In this document: in pieces, positions 51,957 to 61,435 of the stretch
Layout: the number at the start of each line of letters is the position of its first letter
Position numbering within the stretch: position 1 is the first letter of the stretch
Source of the DNA: Reichenbachiella sp.
Lineage (GTDB): Bacteria > Bacteroidota > Bacteroidia > Cytophagales > Cyclobacteriaceae
Length of the DNA: 64,000 bases
Reading direction: 5' to 3'
Assembly: GCF_033344935.1 (NCBI RefSeq)
Contig: NZ_JAWPMM010000001.1
Span: forward strand, 1,970,001-2,034,000
Translations under genes and position numbers: made by a program
Notes under the pieces: model-generated
Told to the model about the DNA's origin: nothing
The model's database searches: none
The model's input: only the letters and a program-made list of their open reading frames with translations

Positions 51957-54229
51957 AGATAAAGTTTTGTTATATCAGTATAGGTTTTAGTGTGGCTGTT
52001 GTTCTGTCGTTCTTCTCTTGTGTTGGAGGAGAAGAAAAGACAGCACAACAGTTCCTATCTGACAAACATCCAAGTTTAGTACTTACAGCGGCTGGTGTTG
52101 CTGACATCAAAGCCAATTTGGGCAAAGCACCTCTTTTTGATCAAACATTGGAGGCGGTAATCACTGAAGTAGATTCAGAAATTACCAATGGTATTGAAGT
52201 ACCAGTTCCGAAAGATTTGGCAGGTGGTTATACGCACGAGCGACATAAGTCTAACTTTTTTATCATCCAAAAGGCAGGAGTCTTGTTTCAGATTACTGGG
52301 GATGAAAAGTACGCAATTTATGTGCGGGATATGCTTTTAGCTTACGCTGAAATGTGGCCTACCATTGGAAAGCATCCAGCAGAGCGATCGTATGCTCGAG
52401 GTAAGATCTTTTGGCAATGTTTGAATGATGCGAACTGGTTGGTGTATGCTAGTCAGGGATACGATTGTATCTATGACTGGTTGGATGTAGCCACTAGTGA
52501 AAAATTGAATAAGGAATTATTCAGACCTTATGCTGAATATATTTCTATTGAGAACCCACAGTTTTTTAATCGAATTCACAACCACAGTACTTGGGGAAAT
52601 GCTGCCGTAGGTATGATTGGCTTGGTTATGGAGGACGAAGAACTGATCAACTGGGCGCTGTATGGATTGGATATTCAGGTGCCAGGTGATATTATTAAGG
52701 ATAACGATGGGGGCGATATACAATTGGATGGACAAAAGGAAGCAGGGTTCTTAGCACAGATAGATCACTCTTTTTCTCCAGATGGCTATTATACCGAAGG
52801 GCCATACTATCAGCGATATGCGATGTATCCATTCTTGATTTTTGCACAGGCTTTGGCTAACAAGAAACCGGAACTTAAAATATTAGAATACAGAAATGGC
52901 CTCCTTATTAAAGCCATTTATGCGTTGATCAATCAGACTAATTCTGCAGGAGAATTTTTCCCGATCAACGATTCGCAAAAAGGAATGTCATTGGCTTCTC
53001 GAGAATTGGTAAATGCTGTAAGTATGGCTTATGCGTTTGGAGGTAATGATCCTGGACTATTGTCAATTGTAGAACAACAAGGACGAGTGCCATTGAATAA
53101 CACAGGCATGGCTTCAGCAAAAGGAATAGCAGAAGGTAAGGCTCAAAAGTTTGAATACAAAAGTTTGGAGTTGACTGATGGGGCTAATGGTGACGAAGGA
53201 GCTATTGGAATCATTCGGTCGGAAGACTTGACTTTGATGATGAAATATGCAAAACACGGAATGGGGCATGGTCACTTCGATCGTTTGGGCTTCTTATTGT
53301 ATGACGAAACGGGCGAAGTGATTCAGGACTATGGCGCCGCACGCTGGGTAAATATAGAGCATAAAGATGGAGGAGGTTATCTCAAAGAAAACCATAGTTG
53401 GGCGAAAGAAACAGTAGCTCATAACACGCTTGTAGTAGATAAAGACTCCCATTTTGACGGGAATGTCAGGGAGGCAGACAAAACTTCTGGAACTCCTTAT
53501 TACTTCTTAGGTGAGGGCTCAGTGCAGATTGCCAGTGCCAAGGAACTGAACGCCTATAAGAACATAGAAATGCAAAGAACTATGGCTGTAGTAGATATTG
53601 AAGAATTAGAAAATCCATTGGTGATAGACTTGTTTTCAGTGCAAGCACCAGAAGGGACTAGGTATGACATGCCACTTTATTATATGGGAGAGTTCATGTC
53701 TTCTAATCAGAAGTTTGAAACCAACAACGACCTCAGCCCACTAGGACAGAATGACGGTTATCAGCATCTGTGGGCAGAAGCACAGACAGGTTTGGTGGGT
53801 GATGTATTCAGTATGACTTGGTTCAATAGTAAGAAATTTTATACGATTACCTCTGCAGTTGAAGCTGGAGATGAGGTGATTCTTACAAGAATTGGGGCCA
53901 ATGACCCGAACTTTAACCTTAGACGAGATCCTGGTTTGATCCATCGTAGGAAGGGTGGTAATACACTTTTCGCAAGCCTTTATGAAGCACATGGTAGCTA
54001 TGATTACGCATCAGAGCGCCCGATAAACTCATTCACTTCTGTCGCTAAACTAGAAGTATTGCATCAATCAGCATTATATGTGGTAGTTGGATTCACACTC
54101 AAAACTGGCGAAAACTATCAGTTTGCTTTTTCACTAGCGGATAGCAGTGAAGCAAGCAAACATGGAGTGAAAACTTCAGAGGGGCTATTAGAATGGAAAG
54201 GGATTTACGATTTTAAAAAATACGATTAA
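51953..54229 (+). CDS. PL17 oligoalginate lyase lipoprotein
   Basis: A 758-residue protein with a lipoprotein signal (LSFFSC). The N-terminal half is an alpha-toroid (AlginateLyase/PL17 type) with RIHNHSTWGNAA (Asn/His pair at about 209-211) and EGPYYQRYA (Tyr at about 283-284), the residues used by PL17 enzymes. The C-terminal half is a heparinase II/III-like beta-sandwich (KHGMGHGHFDRLGFLLY, DYGAARWVNIEHK, AHNTLVVD). The enzyme cuts oligomers exolytically to unsaturated monouronate. The lipoprotein signal puts it in the periplasm or on the membrane. It overlaps PL6 by 4 bases and precedes kdgF by 7. Confidence 0.95.
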   Translation: MKIKFCYISIGFSVAVVLSFFSCVGGEEKTAQQFLSDKHPSLVLTAAGVADIKANLGKAPLFDQTLEAVITEVDSEITNGIEVPVPKDLAGGYTHERHKSNFFIIQKAGVLFQITGDEKYAIYVRDMLLAYAEMWPTIGKHPAERSYARGKIFWQCLNDANWLVYASQGYDCIYDWLDVATSEKLNKELFRPYAEYISIENPQFFNRIHNHSTWGNAAVGMIGLVMEDEELINWALYGLDIQVPGDIIKDNDGGDIQLDGQKEAGFLAQIDHSFSPDGYYTEGPYYQRYAMYPFLIFAQALANKKPELKILEYRNGLLIKAIYALINQTNSAGEFFPINDSQKGMSLASRELVNAVSMAYAFGGNDPGLLSIVEQQGRVPLNNTGMASAKGIAEGKAQKFEYKSLELTDGANGDEGAIGIIRSEDLTLMMKYAKHGMGHGHFDRLGFLLYDETGEVIQDYGAARWVNIEHKDGGGYLKENHSWAKETVAHNTLVVDKDSHFDGNVREADKTSGTPYYFLGEGSVQIASAKELNAYKNIEMQRTMAVVDIEELENPLVIDLFSVQAPEGTRYDMPLYYMGEFMSSNQKFETNNDLSPLGQNDGYQHLWAEAQTGLVGDVFSMTWFNSKKFYTITSAVEAGDEVILTRIGANDPNFNLRRDPGLIHRRKGGNTLFASLYEAHGSYDYASERPINSFTSVAKLEVLHQSALYVVVGFTLKTGENYQFAFSLADSSEASKHGVKTSEGLLEWKGIYDFKKYD

Positions 54230-54236
54230 TAATTTA

Positions 54237-54611
54237 ATGGAAAGAAATAGCGAAAAATATATCCTGACAAAGGAAATGGAATGGGAAGAACTTGGTGGAG
54301 GGGTTTCCCGAAAGTTTCTCGGATACGACAATCAAATCATGATGGTGTTGGTGAAGTTTGAAAAAGGAGCATTAGGCACACCACATAGCCATTTCCATAC
54401 ACAAGCTACTTACTGTGTAGAAGGTAAATTTGAATTTGAAATAGACGGAGTCAAGCAGATAGTATCGGCAGGAGATGGTGTGTACATAGAGCCGAATTTA
54501 GTTCATGGTGCCGTATGCCTGGAAGAAGGGATGTTGATCGATACATTCAGTCCGGTTAGGGAGGATTTTCTTTCTGGGGAAGGCGTATCCTATTTTGGAG
54601 ATAAAGACTAA
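54237..54611 (+). CDS. kdgF: KdgF-like cupin, unsaturated uronate linearising enzyme
   Basis: A 124-residue single-domain cupin. Metal ligands are visible as PHSHFHTQATY (His50, His52, Gln56) and VHG (His90), with the conserved YVxxGxFEFEI and GDGVYIEPNLVHGA segments. KdgF converts 4,5-unsaturated monouronates from pectin or alginate lyases into the linear keto form (DEH), speeding a step that otherwise runs spontaneously. No signal peptide, so it acts in the cytoplasm. It lies between PL17 and the MFS transporter with short gaps, in line with uptake of monomer followed by linearisation. Confidence 0.92.
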   Translation: MERNSEKYILTKEMEWEELGGGVSRKFLGYDNQIMMVLVKFEKGALGTPHSHFHTQATYCVEGKFEFEIDGVKQIVSAGDGVYIEPNLVHGAVCLEEGMLIDTFSPVREDFLSGEGVSYFGDKD

Positions 54612-54622
54612 ACAAGGAAAAG

Positions 54623-55894
54623 ATGAAAATAAAAGGACTGAGATGGTGGATTGTTGGGCTAGTGTGTCTTGCCACGGTGATCAATTATATTGACCGTTCC
54701 GCACTGGCGATTATGTGGCCAGATATTTCCAAAGATTTAGGAATGACCAAAGCCGATTATGCCATTATACTAAATGTGTTTTTGGTAGCCTATGCAGTCG
54801 GTCAATCTCTCTCTGGAAAAATGTTTGATAAAATAGGAACACGATTGGGTTTCGTGGTTTCTATTACGGTGTGGGGTTTAGCCACAGCCATTCATGCTTT
54901 TGCACGAGGGGTGGTTTCCTTTAGCTTTTTCCGAGTATTGTTAGGTTTAGGCGAAGCGGGCAACTGGCCTGGTGCTGTAAAAAGTAACGCAGAGTGGTTT
55001 CCAGTGAAAGAAAGGGCATTTGCTCAAGGAATATTCAACTCAGGAGCCGCATTGGGATCTATTGTAGCCCCTCCTTTAATCGCCATTGTATGGGTGATGA
55101 TCGGTTGGAAAATGACATTTGTTTTGCTTGGTCTCTTAGGATTGGTATGGATTATTCCTTGGTGGATCATGAACAAAAATGTGCCAAGCAAGCACCCATG
55201 GATTACGGATGAAGAAAAAGAACATATTCTTTCTGGATTGAACGATTCGAAAGATTCGGACGACAAACCTGGTTTGAGCATGATGCAAATTCTGTCAAAG
55301 CGAGAATCATGGGCGGTACTAGCTTCTAGGTTCTTTGTTGAGCCTATCTGGTGGTTGTTTGTAGGTTGGATGCCTATTTATCTGGCCGATGTTTATGGAT
55401 TTAATGTAAAAGAGATCGGATTTTTTGCATGGGTACCTTATGTAGGTGCAGCGCTGGGTAGTTTGTCAGGTGGATATTATTCTGGTCAATTGCTTATCAA
55501 AGGAGCTAGTGTTGATCAAGCTAGAAAGAAAACGATTATGGTGGGTTGTGTGATTATGTTCTTGGGATTGGTTGCCACCATTCTAGCGGGCGATACGGCA
55601 GTGAAGTTTGTGGCCATCGTAGCCTTTGTACTCTACGGTTTCCAGTTTGTAATTAGTAATATCCAAACGATACCAAGTGATTTGTTTAGCGGTAAGTCAG
55701 TAGGCTCATTGGCAGGATTGGGAGGTACTGTTGGGATCTTTTCAGTAATCATCATGAACTTTTTGGTTCCTGTGATTACAGAAAAATTTTCTTACACGCC
55801 CATCTTCGTGATGATCGCCTTGTTTGTGCCATTGTGCATATTGTCGATTTACTTTTTTGCGAAAGAAATTAAGCCTGTAGATCAGGAAGATTAA
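54623..55894 (+). CDS. MFS transporter, hexuronate (ExuT-like) family
   Basis: A 423-residue permease with 12 predicted membrane helices. It has the anion:cation-symporter hallmarks NYIDRSALAIMWPDI (helix 1), GQSLSGKMFDKIGTRLG (loop 2-3), GLGEAGNWPGAVKSNAEWFP (helix 4) and FNSGAALGSIVAPPL. ExuT-like members import hexuronates and other sugar acids by proton symport. In this operon it probably moves unsaturated uronate or DEH across the inner membrane (inference). An AAGGAAAAG sequence just before the ATG could act as a ribosome-binding site. It is the last gene of the PL6-PL17-kdgF-MFS unit. Confidence 0.92.
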   Translation: MKIKGLRWWIVGLVCLATVINYIDRSALAIMWPDISKDLGMTKADYAIILNVFLVAYAVGQSLSGKMFDKIGTRLGFVVSITVWGLATAIHAFARGVVSFSFFRVLLGLGEAGNWPGAVKSNAEWFPVKERAFAQGIFNSGAALGSIVAPPLIAIVWVMIGWKMTFVLLGLLGLVWIIPWWIMNKNVPSKHPWITDEEKEHILSGLNDSKDSDDKPGLSMMQILSKRESWAVLASRFFVEPIWWLFVGWMPIYLADVYGFNVKEIGFFAWVPYVGAALGSLSGGYYSGQLLIKGASVDQARKKTIMVGCVIMFLGLVATILAGDTAVKFVAIVAFVLYGFQFVISNIQTIPSDLFSGKSVGSLAGLGGTVGIFSVIIMNFLVPVITEKFSYTPIFVMIALFVPLCILSIYFFAKEIKPVDQED

Positions 55895-56234
55895 AAGATA
55901 AATGCAGTCTGAGTTGCAGACTGTGAGTGTATAAAAGAACGGGTAGTTAATGAGATTTTTACTTGAGCCTTGGGCCAACAAGTGTTGAGTAAATCTTTCG
56001 AGAATTCACTCATTCTTCAGAGAACTTCGATGTTTTTGGAAGTTTGTTTATTGAATATGTGCCAATGAATTGACTATATCAATTCAGATAGATAAAAGAA
56101 ATTGTTACCGACTTTGTCTACCGTGCTAATTCGAAAAAGGTAACCTACTTGTACCCTGGGCATGGTGTCTGCCTTCTTTGGGAAAAGAATAAGCCCGCGA
56201 TTAATAGAATAACTGAATTTAAAATAGAAATATC
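55895..56234. other. Intergenic region before the SDR gene
   Basis: 340 bases without a gene. A 7-base hairpin CAGTCTG/CAGACTG (55905-55923) without a T-run follows the MFS stop and may weakly terminate. No UxuR- or LacI-type palindrome was found. The region may hold an independent promoter for the reductase. Confidence 0.5.
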
Positions 56235-56993
56235 ATGGCGAAAGATAAAGTAGCGATTGTTACAGGAGCTACAGGAGGCATAGGATTTGCGGTAGCAAAA
56301 AGATTAGGTAAAGATGGATATACTGTTGTGTTAAACGGTATCGAGGATGACAAAGGAGCAGAAAGAGTAAAGGAACTTGAAGCGGAGGGAATTACAGCAG
56401 AATATTATGGTTTTGATGTAACTAACGAAGCTGAAGTGACTGAAAACATTACCAAAATCGGTGAGAAATACGGCAAAATCGACCTTCTTGTAAATAACGC
56501 AGGTGGTTTAGGTGGTAGATCACGATTTGAAGAAATGACAACTGAGTTTTACAGATTTGTCATGGCTTTAAACCTTGATTCAGTATTCTTTGCTTCTAGA
56601 GCGGCTATTCCTTTCTTGAAGAAAGGCGAGAATGCATCGATCATCAACTATACCTCAAATGCTGGTTGGAATGCTGGCGGTCCTGGAGCAGGAATTTATG
56701 GGACATCTAAAGCTGGTGTACATGCAATTACAAGAGCTTTAGCTAAGGATTTGGCTGAATACAATATTCGAGTAAATGCGGTATCTCCTGGAACGATAGA
56801 TACACCATTCCATGCGCAGATTAAAGCAACTAAGCCAGAAGTATTTGCTTCTTGGAAGAACAATATTTTGTTGGGAAGAATTGGTGAGCCAGAAGAAGTG
56901 GCTTCTGTTGTTTCTTTCCTAGGAAGCAAAGATGCTTCTTTCATTACTGCCGAAACCATCCAGATTGGTGGTGGTCAGGCACTTGGAATTTAG
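56235..56993 (+). CDS. SDR-family oxidoreductase, probable DEH reductase
   Basis: A 252-residue classical short-chain dehydrogenase: nucleotide motif TGATGGIG (residues 10-17), LVNNAGG (about 88-94), a catalytic Ser in the NYTSNAGW segment, Tyr155-xxx-Lys159 (YGTSK) and SPGTIDTPF. Its place in an alginate cluster beside kdgF and a uronate transporter points to reduction of 4-deoxy-L-erythro-5-hexoseulose uronate (DEH) to KDG with NAD(P)H, as SDR enzymes do in other alginate degraders. Substrate is inferred from context; cofactor preference is not clear. It ends before a strong hairpin. Confidence 0.87.
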   Translation: MAKDKVAIVTGATGGIGFAVAKRLGKDGYTVVLNGIEDDKGAERVKELEAEGITAEYYGFDVTNEAEVTENITKIGEKYGKIDLLVNNAGGLGGRSRFEEMTTEFYRFVMALNLDSVFFASRAAIPFLKKGENASIINYTSNAGWNAGGPGAGIYGTSKAGVHAITRALAKDLAEYNIRVNAVSPGTIDTPFHAQIKATKPEVFASWKNNILLGRIGEPEEVASVVSFLGSKDASFITAETIQIGGGQALGI

Positions 56994-57020
56994 GAGTCAG
57001 CAGAAAAAGGAGAATAATGA

Positions 57021-57053
57021 AGTAAGGAAGTTTCCAAGAGTAACTTCCTTACT
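57021..57053 (+). terminator. Hairpin after the SDR gene
   Basis: Perfect 12-base stem AGTAAGGAAGTT/AACTTCCTTACT with a 9-base loop, 27 bases after the stop. There is no T-run, so it may stabilise the mRNA end or terminate inefficiently. Confidence 0.55.
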
Positions 57054-57117
57054 ATCAGCTCAATAGTAGGAATAATGCGATCTAATGATCTTTAATAAAA
57101 AACATGAGGGTTCAAGT

Positions 57118-58002
57118 ATGAAAGCACTAAGTGTGATACTGATTTTGGTCAACTTTTCATTCAATTTTGCGCTAGCGCAATCGAATGAGGATTATCAATT
57201 ACCCAACATTGATTTGTCTCATTGGAAAGTCACTTTGCCTATAGGAAGACCTGTGGAGGTAAGTCCTCCGGAAATTTTAGATTATGCGAATAATGAGTTG
57301 TTGAAACCATATATGTACAACGACTCCACAGATGGTAGTTTGGTGTTTTTTGCCACACCAGGGGCAACTACAAGAAATACAAAGTACTCTAGGTGTGAAT
57401 TGCGCGAGCAAATGGTTCCTGGAGAGAATAAGATCAACTGGACATTTGAACAAGGAGGAAGACTCAAAGGAACTTTAGCCGTTGTAGATATTTCAAAACA
57501 AGCAAATGGCAAATTTGACCGAACTATTGTGATGCAAATCCATGGTAGGTTGACTAATGAACAAAGAGAATTTATTGGTCAAAAGGATAACAATGCCCCA
57601 CCTATTCTAAAAATATACTGGGATAAAGGATACATCAGGGTGAAGACGAAAATATTGAAAGATCTGACCGCTGATGACAGACAAATTCTTAGTAAAGAGG
57701 CTTGGGGTGATGATCCTGGATACAACTTCCCATTGAAAGTTGGTAACGACCCTTTTACCTTGGAGGTGTTAGTCTCTCAAGGCCGAATGGAAGTTATCCT
57801 AAATGAGAAATACGCTAAGGTGTATCAAAACGTTCACATGAGAAGGTGGGGGGTATTTGAGAACTACTTCAAAGCAGGTAATTATTTGCAATCAAAGGAT
57901 CCTGCAGCATTTGCTAAGGTGAAATATTATAATTTGGAAGTGGACCATAGTGCACAACCACCAACCAAACCAAAAAAGAAAGAGAAAAAAGGAAAGAATT
58001 AA
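57118..58002 (+). CDS. PL7 alginate lyase, secreted, single-domain (tandem copy 1)
   Basis: 294 residues from the ATG at 57118; an in-frame ATG at 57085 would add 11 polar residues before the signal peptide and is less likely. Signal peptide ends FALAQ (about residue 21), with no lipobox Cys. The PL7 domain has RCELREQ (92-98), QIHGR (140-144) and YFKAGNYLQS (near 252). The Cys in RCELR replaces the usual Ser/Thr/Asn. The C terminus is a short Lys/Pro tail (PPTKPKKKEKKGKN). It is a close paralogue of the next gene, 18 bases away. Probably released to the periplasm or outside. Confidence 0.93.
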   Translation: MKALSVILILVNFSFNFALAQSNEDYQLPNIDLSHWKVTLPIGRPVEVSPPEILDYANNELLKPYMYNDSTDGSLVFFATPGATTRNTKYSRCELREQMVPGENKINWTFEQGGRLKGTLAVVDISKQANGKFDRTIVMQIHGRLTNEQREFIGQKDNNAPPILKIYWDKGYIRVKTKILKDLTADDRQILSKEAWGDDPGYNFPLKVGNDPFTLEVLVSQGRMEVILNEKYAKVYQNVHMRRWGVFENYFKAGNYLQSKDPAAFAKVKYYNLEVDHSAQPPTKPKKKEKKGKN

Positions 58003-58019
58003 ACATTATTTGGAAGGCT

Positions 58020-58979
58020 ATGAATAAAGTGAGGAGAATAAGTTGGGAGCAATTAATTGTTAGCATGCTGGTAGTGAGTTGTGTTTTTTTTACTGTCAGC
58101 TGTGGAGAAGATGAAGCTGATGAGATTGTAAAAAAGGCAGAGGAAACCACTGAACCTGAGGAGACAGAAGAAGAGGAGGAGAAAGAAGTTGTTGAAAGTG
58201 ATTTGGTGGAAGGCGTAGACTATTTTCTACCGAATATTGATCTTAATAATTGGAAAGTAACGCTGCCAGTGGGAAATCCTACAGAAGTGGAACCACCAGA
58301 GATATTGGATTATGCTACTAACGAAACATTATTGCCGTTTATGTACAATGACTCTACAGACGGGAGCTTAGTGTTTTATACTTATCCAGGAGCAACTACA
58401 AACAATACCAAATATTCCAGAACGGAATTAAGAGAGCAAATGGTTTCAGGTAGCAATAGTACCAATTGGACGTTTGCAGAAGGAGCCTATATGAAAGGGA
58501 CCTTGGCTTTGGATACTATTTCTAAAGAATCGGATGGAGACTATCATCGTACGATCATTATGCAAATCCATGGTCGTTTGACGAATGAACAGAGAGATTT
58601 GATTGGAGAAGATGACAATAATGCTCCTCCTGTACTTAAAATCTATTGGAACGATGGATATGTACGAGTGCATACCAAATACCTCAAAGATCTGGACGCC
58701 ACAGATACCGAAGCTTTGCATACTGATGCATGGGGAGATCTGACAGGAGTGAACTTCGATGAAAAAGTAGATTTCGACAAGTTTACACTAGAAGTGAAAG
58801 TATCCGATGGTAAGATGGAAATAACACTTAATGATGACCAGACTATGGTCTATGATGATATCCACATGGAAAGATGGGGCATCTTCGAAAATTACTTCAA
58901 AGCAGGAAACTATCTGACAGCACTCGATGAAGATGCCTTTGCTAAAGTGAAGTATTATGACCTGGAGGTCAGTCATTAA
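58020..58979 (+). CDS. PL7 alginate lyase, lipoprotein (tandem copy 2)
   Basis: A 319-residue protein with a lipoprotein signal (FFTVSC, Cys28), a very acidic linker (about 29-65, mainly Glu) and a PL7 domain with RTELREQ (134-140), QIHGR and YFKAGNYL. It shares long stretches with the preceding gene (PEILDYA, YMYNDSTDGSLVF-like, MQIHGRLTNEQR, DNNAPP, LKIYW), so the two arose by tandem duplication; this copy is membrane-anchored with an acidic spacer. It has the normal Thr in the RTELR strand. Confidence 0.93.
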   Translation: MNKVRRISWEQLIVSMLVVSCVFFTVSCGEDEADEIVKKAEETTEPEETEEEEEKEVVESDLVEGVDYFLPNIDLNNWKVTLPVGNPTEVEPPEILDYATNETLLPFMYNDSTDGSLVFYTYPGATTNNTKYSRTELREQMVSGSNSTNWTFAEGAYMKGTLALDTISKESDGDYHRTIIMQIHGRLTNEQRDLIGEDDNNAPPVLKIYWNDGYVRVHTKYLKDLDATDTEALHTDAWGDLTGVNFDEKVDFDKFTLEVKVSDGKMEITLNDDQTMVYDDIHMERWGIFENYFKAGNYLTALDEDAFAKVKYYDLEVSH

Positions 58980-59205
58980 TATGAGAATTGAAAAACATTA
59001 AAAATCTCCTACTGACGGCTGGCCCCATCAAGGTTCGGTGTGGGCTGGTCGTTACTTAATATTCAAGAATAGACCTAGAGTCAAAAACAGAGTAGACTTA
59101 AAGAGCCGAAAATTTGAAGATGCAAAGAGGTACTATCCACACGTGAATACCAACCTGAATACAATCTAACCTATTGATTTAAGTACAATTTAAACAATAG
59201 TAGAG

Positions 59206-61434
59206 ATGGAAAATTACGAAATTATGATGATGGCTTGTCAAATCGGGCTGTTTGCAGGTATTTATGTACTGGGCCAGTTAAATTTTATATCTGTCCTTGG
59301 TAAATTACTAATAGGGTGTTCGTCGTTCGCACTTTCGATTGGACTAAGTGCTTACATGTTCGGCTTGAGTACTCAACCCTTCTATTGGGCTTTATTTATT
59401 TCAGCAGGACTTGGATTGCAAGTTTTTATGCTCTACGTTTTTTTCTCAGAGCCTATCCAACGACTGAAACGTATGGTTGTCAATTGGGCTGATTTGGACA
59501 TCCACGTAGTGGAAAAAGAAACGTACTTTGAGGAGAATGAGTTCGATTTTGTTGAACAAGAGCTCTATGGCTTATTCAATAACCGAAAAGTAACGCTTGA
59601 TTTGGCAAAGCAAATGGCTGCCGGAAATTTGAACTCAGTGTTAGATGAATCAGCAGAAACTGATGCACTGAGTCAATCAATTTTACAACTCAGAAAAACA
59701 TTAAGTGGATTCATAGATGAAACCAAGAGAGTGGTGAACAAGGCTACCCAAGATGGAGATCTTGATGCCCAGATTGAAACAGAGAATAAGCGAGGAGCTT
59801 GGAAAGAACTGAGCATGGGCATCAACGAGATGGTGAATTCGTTTTCTGGTCCATTGGGAAGAATCAATGCCATTATACGAGCGCTAGCAGGAGGAGATCT
59901 TTCATTTCGATATTCCGAACAAGAAAAAGGAGACATCTATCGAATGGCGGAAAACCTGAATCTTGCACTTGAGAATCTTGATGGGCTCATGGCTCAGATA
60001 CATTTGAATACCAATATTATTGACGAATCTGCAGAAGAAATGAAAGTTTCCAGTCAGGAAATGAATACCAATACTGTAGAAATCGCTTCGGCCATCGGAC
60101 AAATGAGTAATGGGGCACAAGCTCAGCTTCGTAAAATAGAGGACGCTTCAAATCTAATTGAAGGAATCTTGGCTTCATCTAATGATATGGGAGAGAAATC
60201 AGGAGAGATCAACCTCGCGGCAAAGGAAGGAGTGACAAGTAGTGAGAAGGGATTGGCAAGAATCAACGAGGTGGTAAGCAGTATGAAGGAAATTGGTGGA
60301 TTTAGTGAAGCTACTACAGATACTATGCGTGTTTTGACTGATCGATCAGAGGAGATTTCGATTGCATTAAAAGTGATTACTGAGATAGCTGCTCAAACGA
60401 ACCTTTTGGCGCTTAATGCGGCGATAGAAGCTGCTCAAGCTGGCGATGCTGGACGTGGATTTGCCGTAGTGGCTGATGAAATTCGAAAATTGGCGGATGA
60501 TGCGAAATCTTCTGCGAAAACAATTGAAGTATTGGTCACCGATGTGCAATCTGATACGACCAAGGCAGCTAAGACCATTGGAGCGATGGCGAAAAGTGTG
60601 ATGAACGGAGAAAAAAGATCGGTCGAGGCGGCTGAAGCCTTTAATGAAATTAACGATTCATCTAAAAAGACGCTGATGCTTTCCGAAGAAATATTAGCAT
60701 CAAGTCAAAAGCAAATAGGGTCTATCAATGAAATTGTCGGCATTACAGAATCCATTGTCGTGATTGCCGAACAGACTGCTGCCGGCACAGATGAGGTGGC
60801 AGCATCAGCATCCGAGTTGTCTTCAGGAATGGAAACCTATCATGAGAAAGTGGAGGGTTTAGCCCAGGTGGCGGATTCATTGAAAGAAGGTTTGAGTATG
60901 GTCAAAGTAACCGATGGAAGTGTTGGAAACTCAGCTATATTCAAAATGAAGGAGGCCTACGAAAAAGAAAAATATTTGCTCGATGCCTTGCTAAACTATA
61001 TGCCTGATTTGATCTATTTCAAGGATAGAGAATGCAATTTTATTAGAAACAGTATGTCGCATGCTAAGCGCTTTGGTTTGGAGAGTCCTCTGGAGTTGGT
61101 AGGTAAAAATGATTTTGACTTCTTCGGAGAAAATGCAAGAGAACAATTCGATATCGAACAGCGCATCATGGATACTCGTGAACCCATTCTAAACGAGGTA
61201 GAGAAAAAGGTGCTAAAGAATGGAGATGTGAGCTATAAGTCTAGCACAAAGTTGCCATTGTACGATCTGGACAATAAGGTGGTTGGTATTTTTGGTATTT
61301 CACGTGATGTAACGGAAGACACACTCAATAAGCAAAAAATGGAAAAAGAGATTGAACAATTGAAGGCTAATGAAAGAAAGCTTCTTGCACAGTTGAATCC
61401 TGGTTCGAACGAGGAGTTAAAGAAAACAGCCTGA
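59206..61434 (+). CDS. Methyl-accepting chemotaxis-type protein with C-terminal PAS domain
   Basis: A 742-residue protein. Three hydrophobic segments lie at the N terminus (about 6-28, 30-52, 58-82) with hardly any periplasmic loop, followed by HAMP-like helices (about 150-270) and an MCP signalling coiled coil with the canonical tip ([19 protein letters not shown], then [18 protein letters not shown], about 390-425). After the coiled coil is a PAS domain (about 588-702; [31 protein letters not shown]) and a short helix. A PAS at the C-terminal end of the signalling domain is an uncommon order. It follows the PL7 pair after 226 bases. It may signal through Che proteins to gliding or another output; no che genes are nearby. 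Confidence 0.88.
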   Translation: MENYEIMMMACQIGLFAGIYVLGQLNFISVLGKLLIGCSSFALSIGLSAYMFGLSTQPFYWALFISAGLGLQVFMLYVFFSEPIQRLKRMVVNWADLDIHVVEKETYFEENEFDFVEQELYGLFNNRKVTLDLAKQMAAGNLNSVLDESAETDALSQSILQLRKTLSGFIDETKRVVNKATQDGDLDAQIETENKRGAWKELSMGINEMVNSFSGPLGRINAIIRALAGGDLSFRYSEQEKGDIYRMAENLNLALENLDGLMAQIHLNTNIIDESAEEMKVSSQEMNTNTVEIASAIGQMSNGAQAQLRKIEDASNLIEGILASSNDMGEKSGEINLAAKEGVTSSEKGLARINEVVSSMKEIGGFSEATTDTMRVLTDRSEEISIALKVITEIAAQTNLLALNAAIEAAQAGDAGRGFAVVADEIRKLADDAKSSAKTIEVLVTDVQSDTTKAAKTIGAMAKSVMNGEKRSVEAAEAFNEINDSSKKTLMLSEEILASSQKQIGSINEIVGITESIVVIAEQTAAGTDEVAASASELSSGMETYHEKVEGLAQVADSLKEGLSMVKVTDGSVGNSAIFKMKEAYEKEKYLLDALLNYMPDLIYFKDRECNFIRNSMSHAKRFGLESPLELVGKNDFDFFGENAREQFDIEQRIMDTREPILNEVEKKVLKNGDVSYKSSTKLPLYDLDNKVVGIFGISRDVTEDTLNKQKMEKEIEQLKANERKLLAQLNPGSNEELKKTA

Positions 61435-61435
61435 T

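Noticed and set aside
55980-56020. TTGGGCCAA near the SDR gene as another GntR operator
   Set aside because: It lacks the TTGGTnnACCAA spacing and has an odd-numbered centre.
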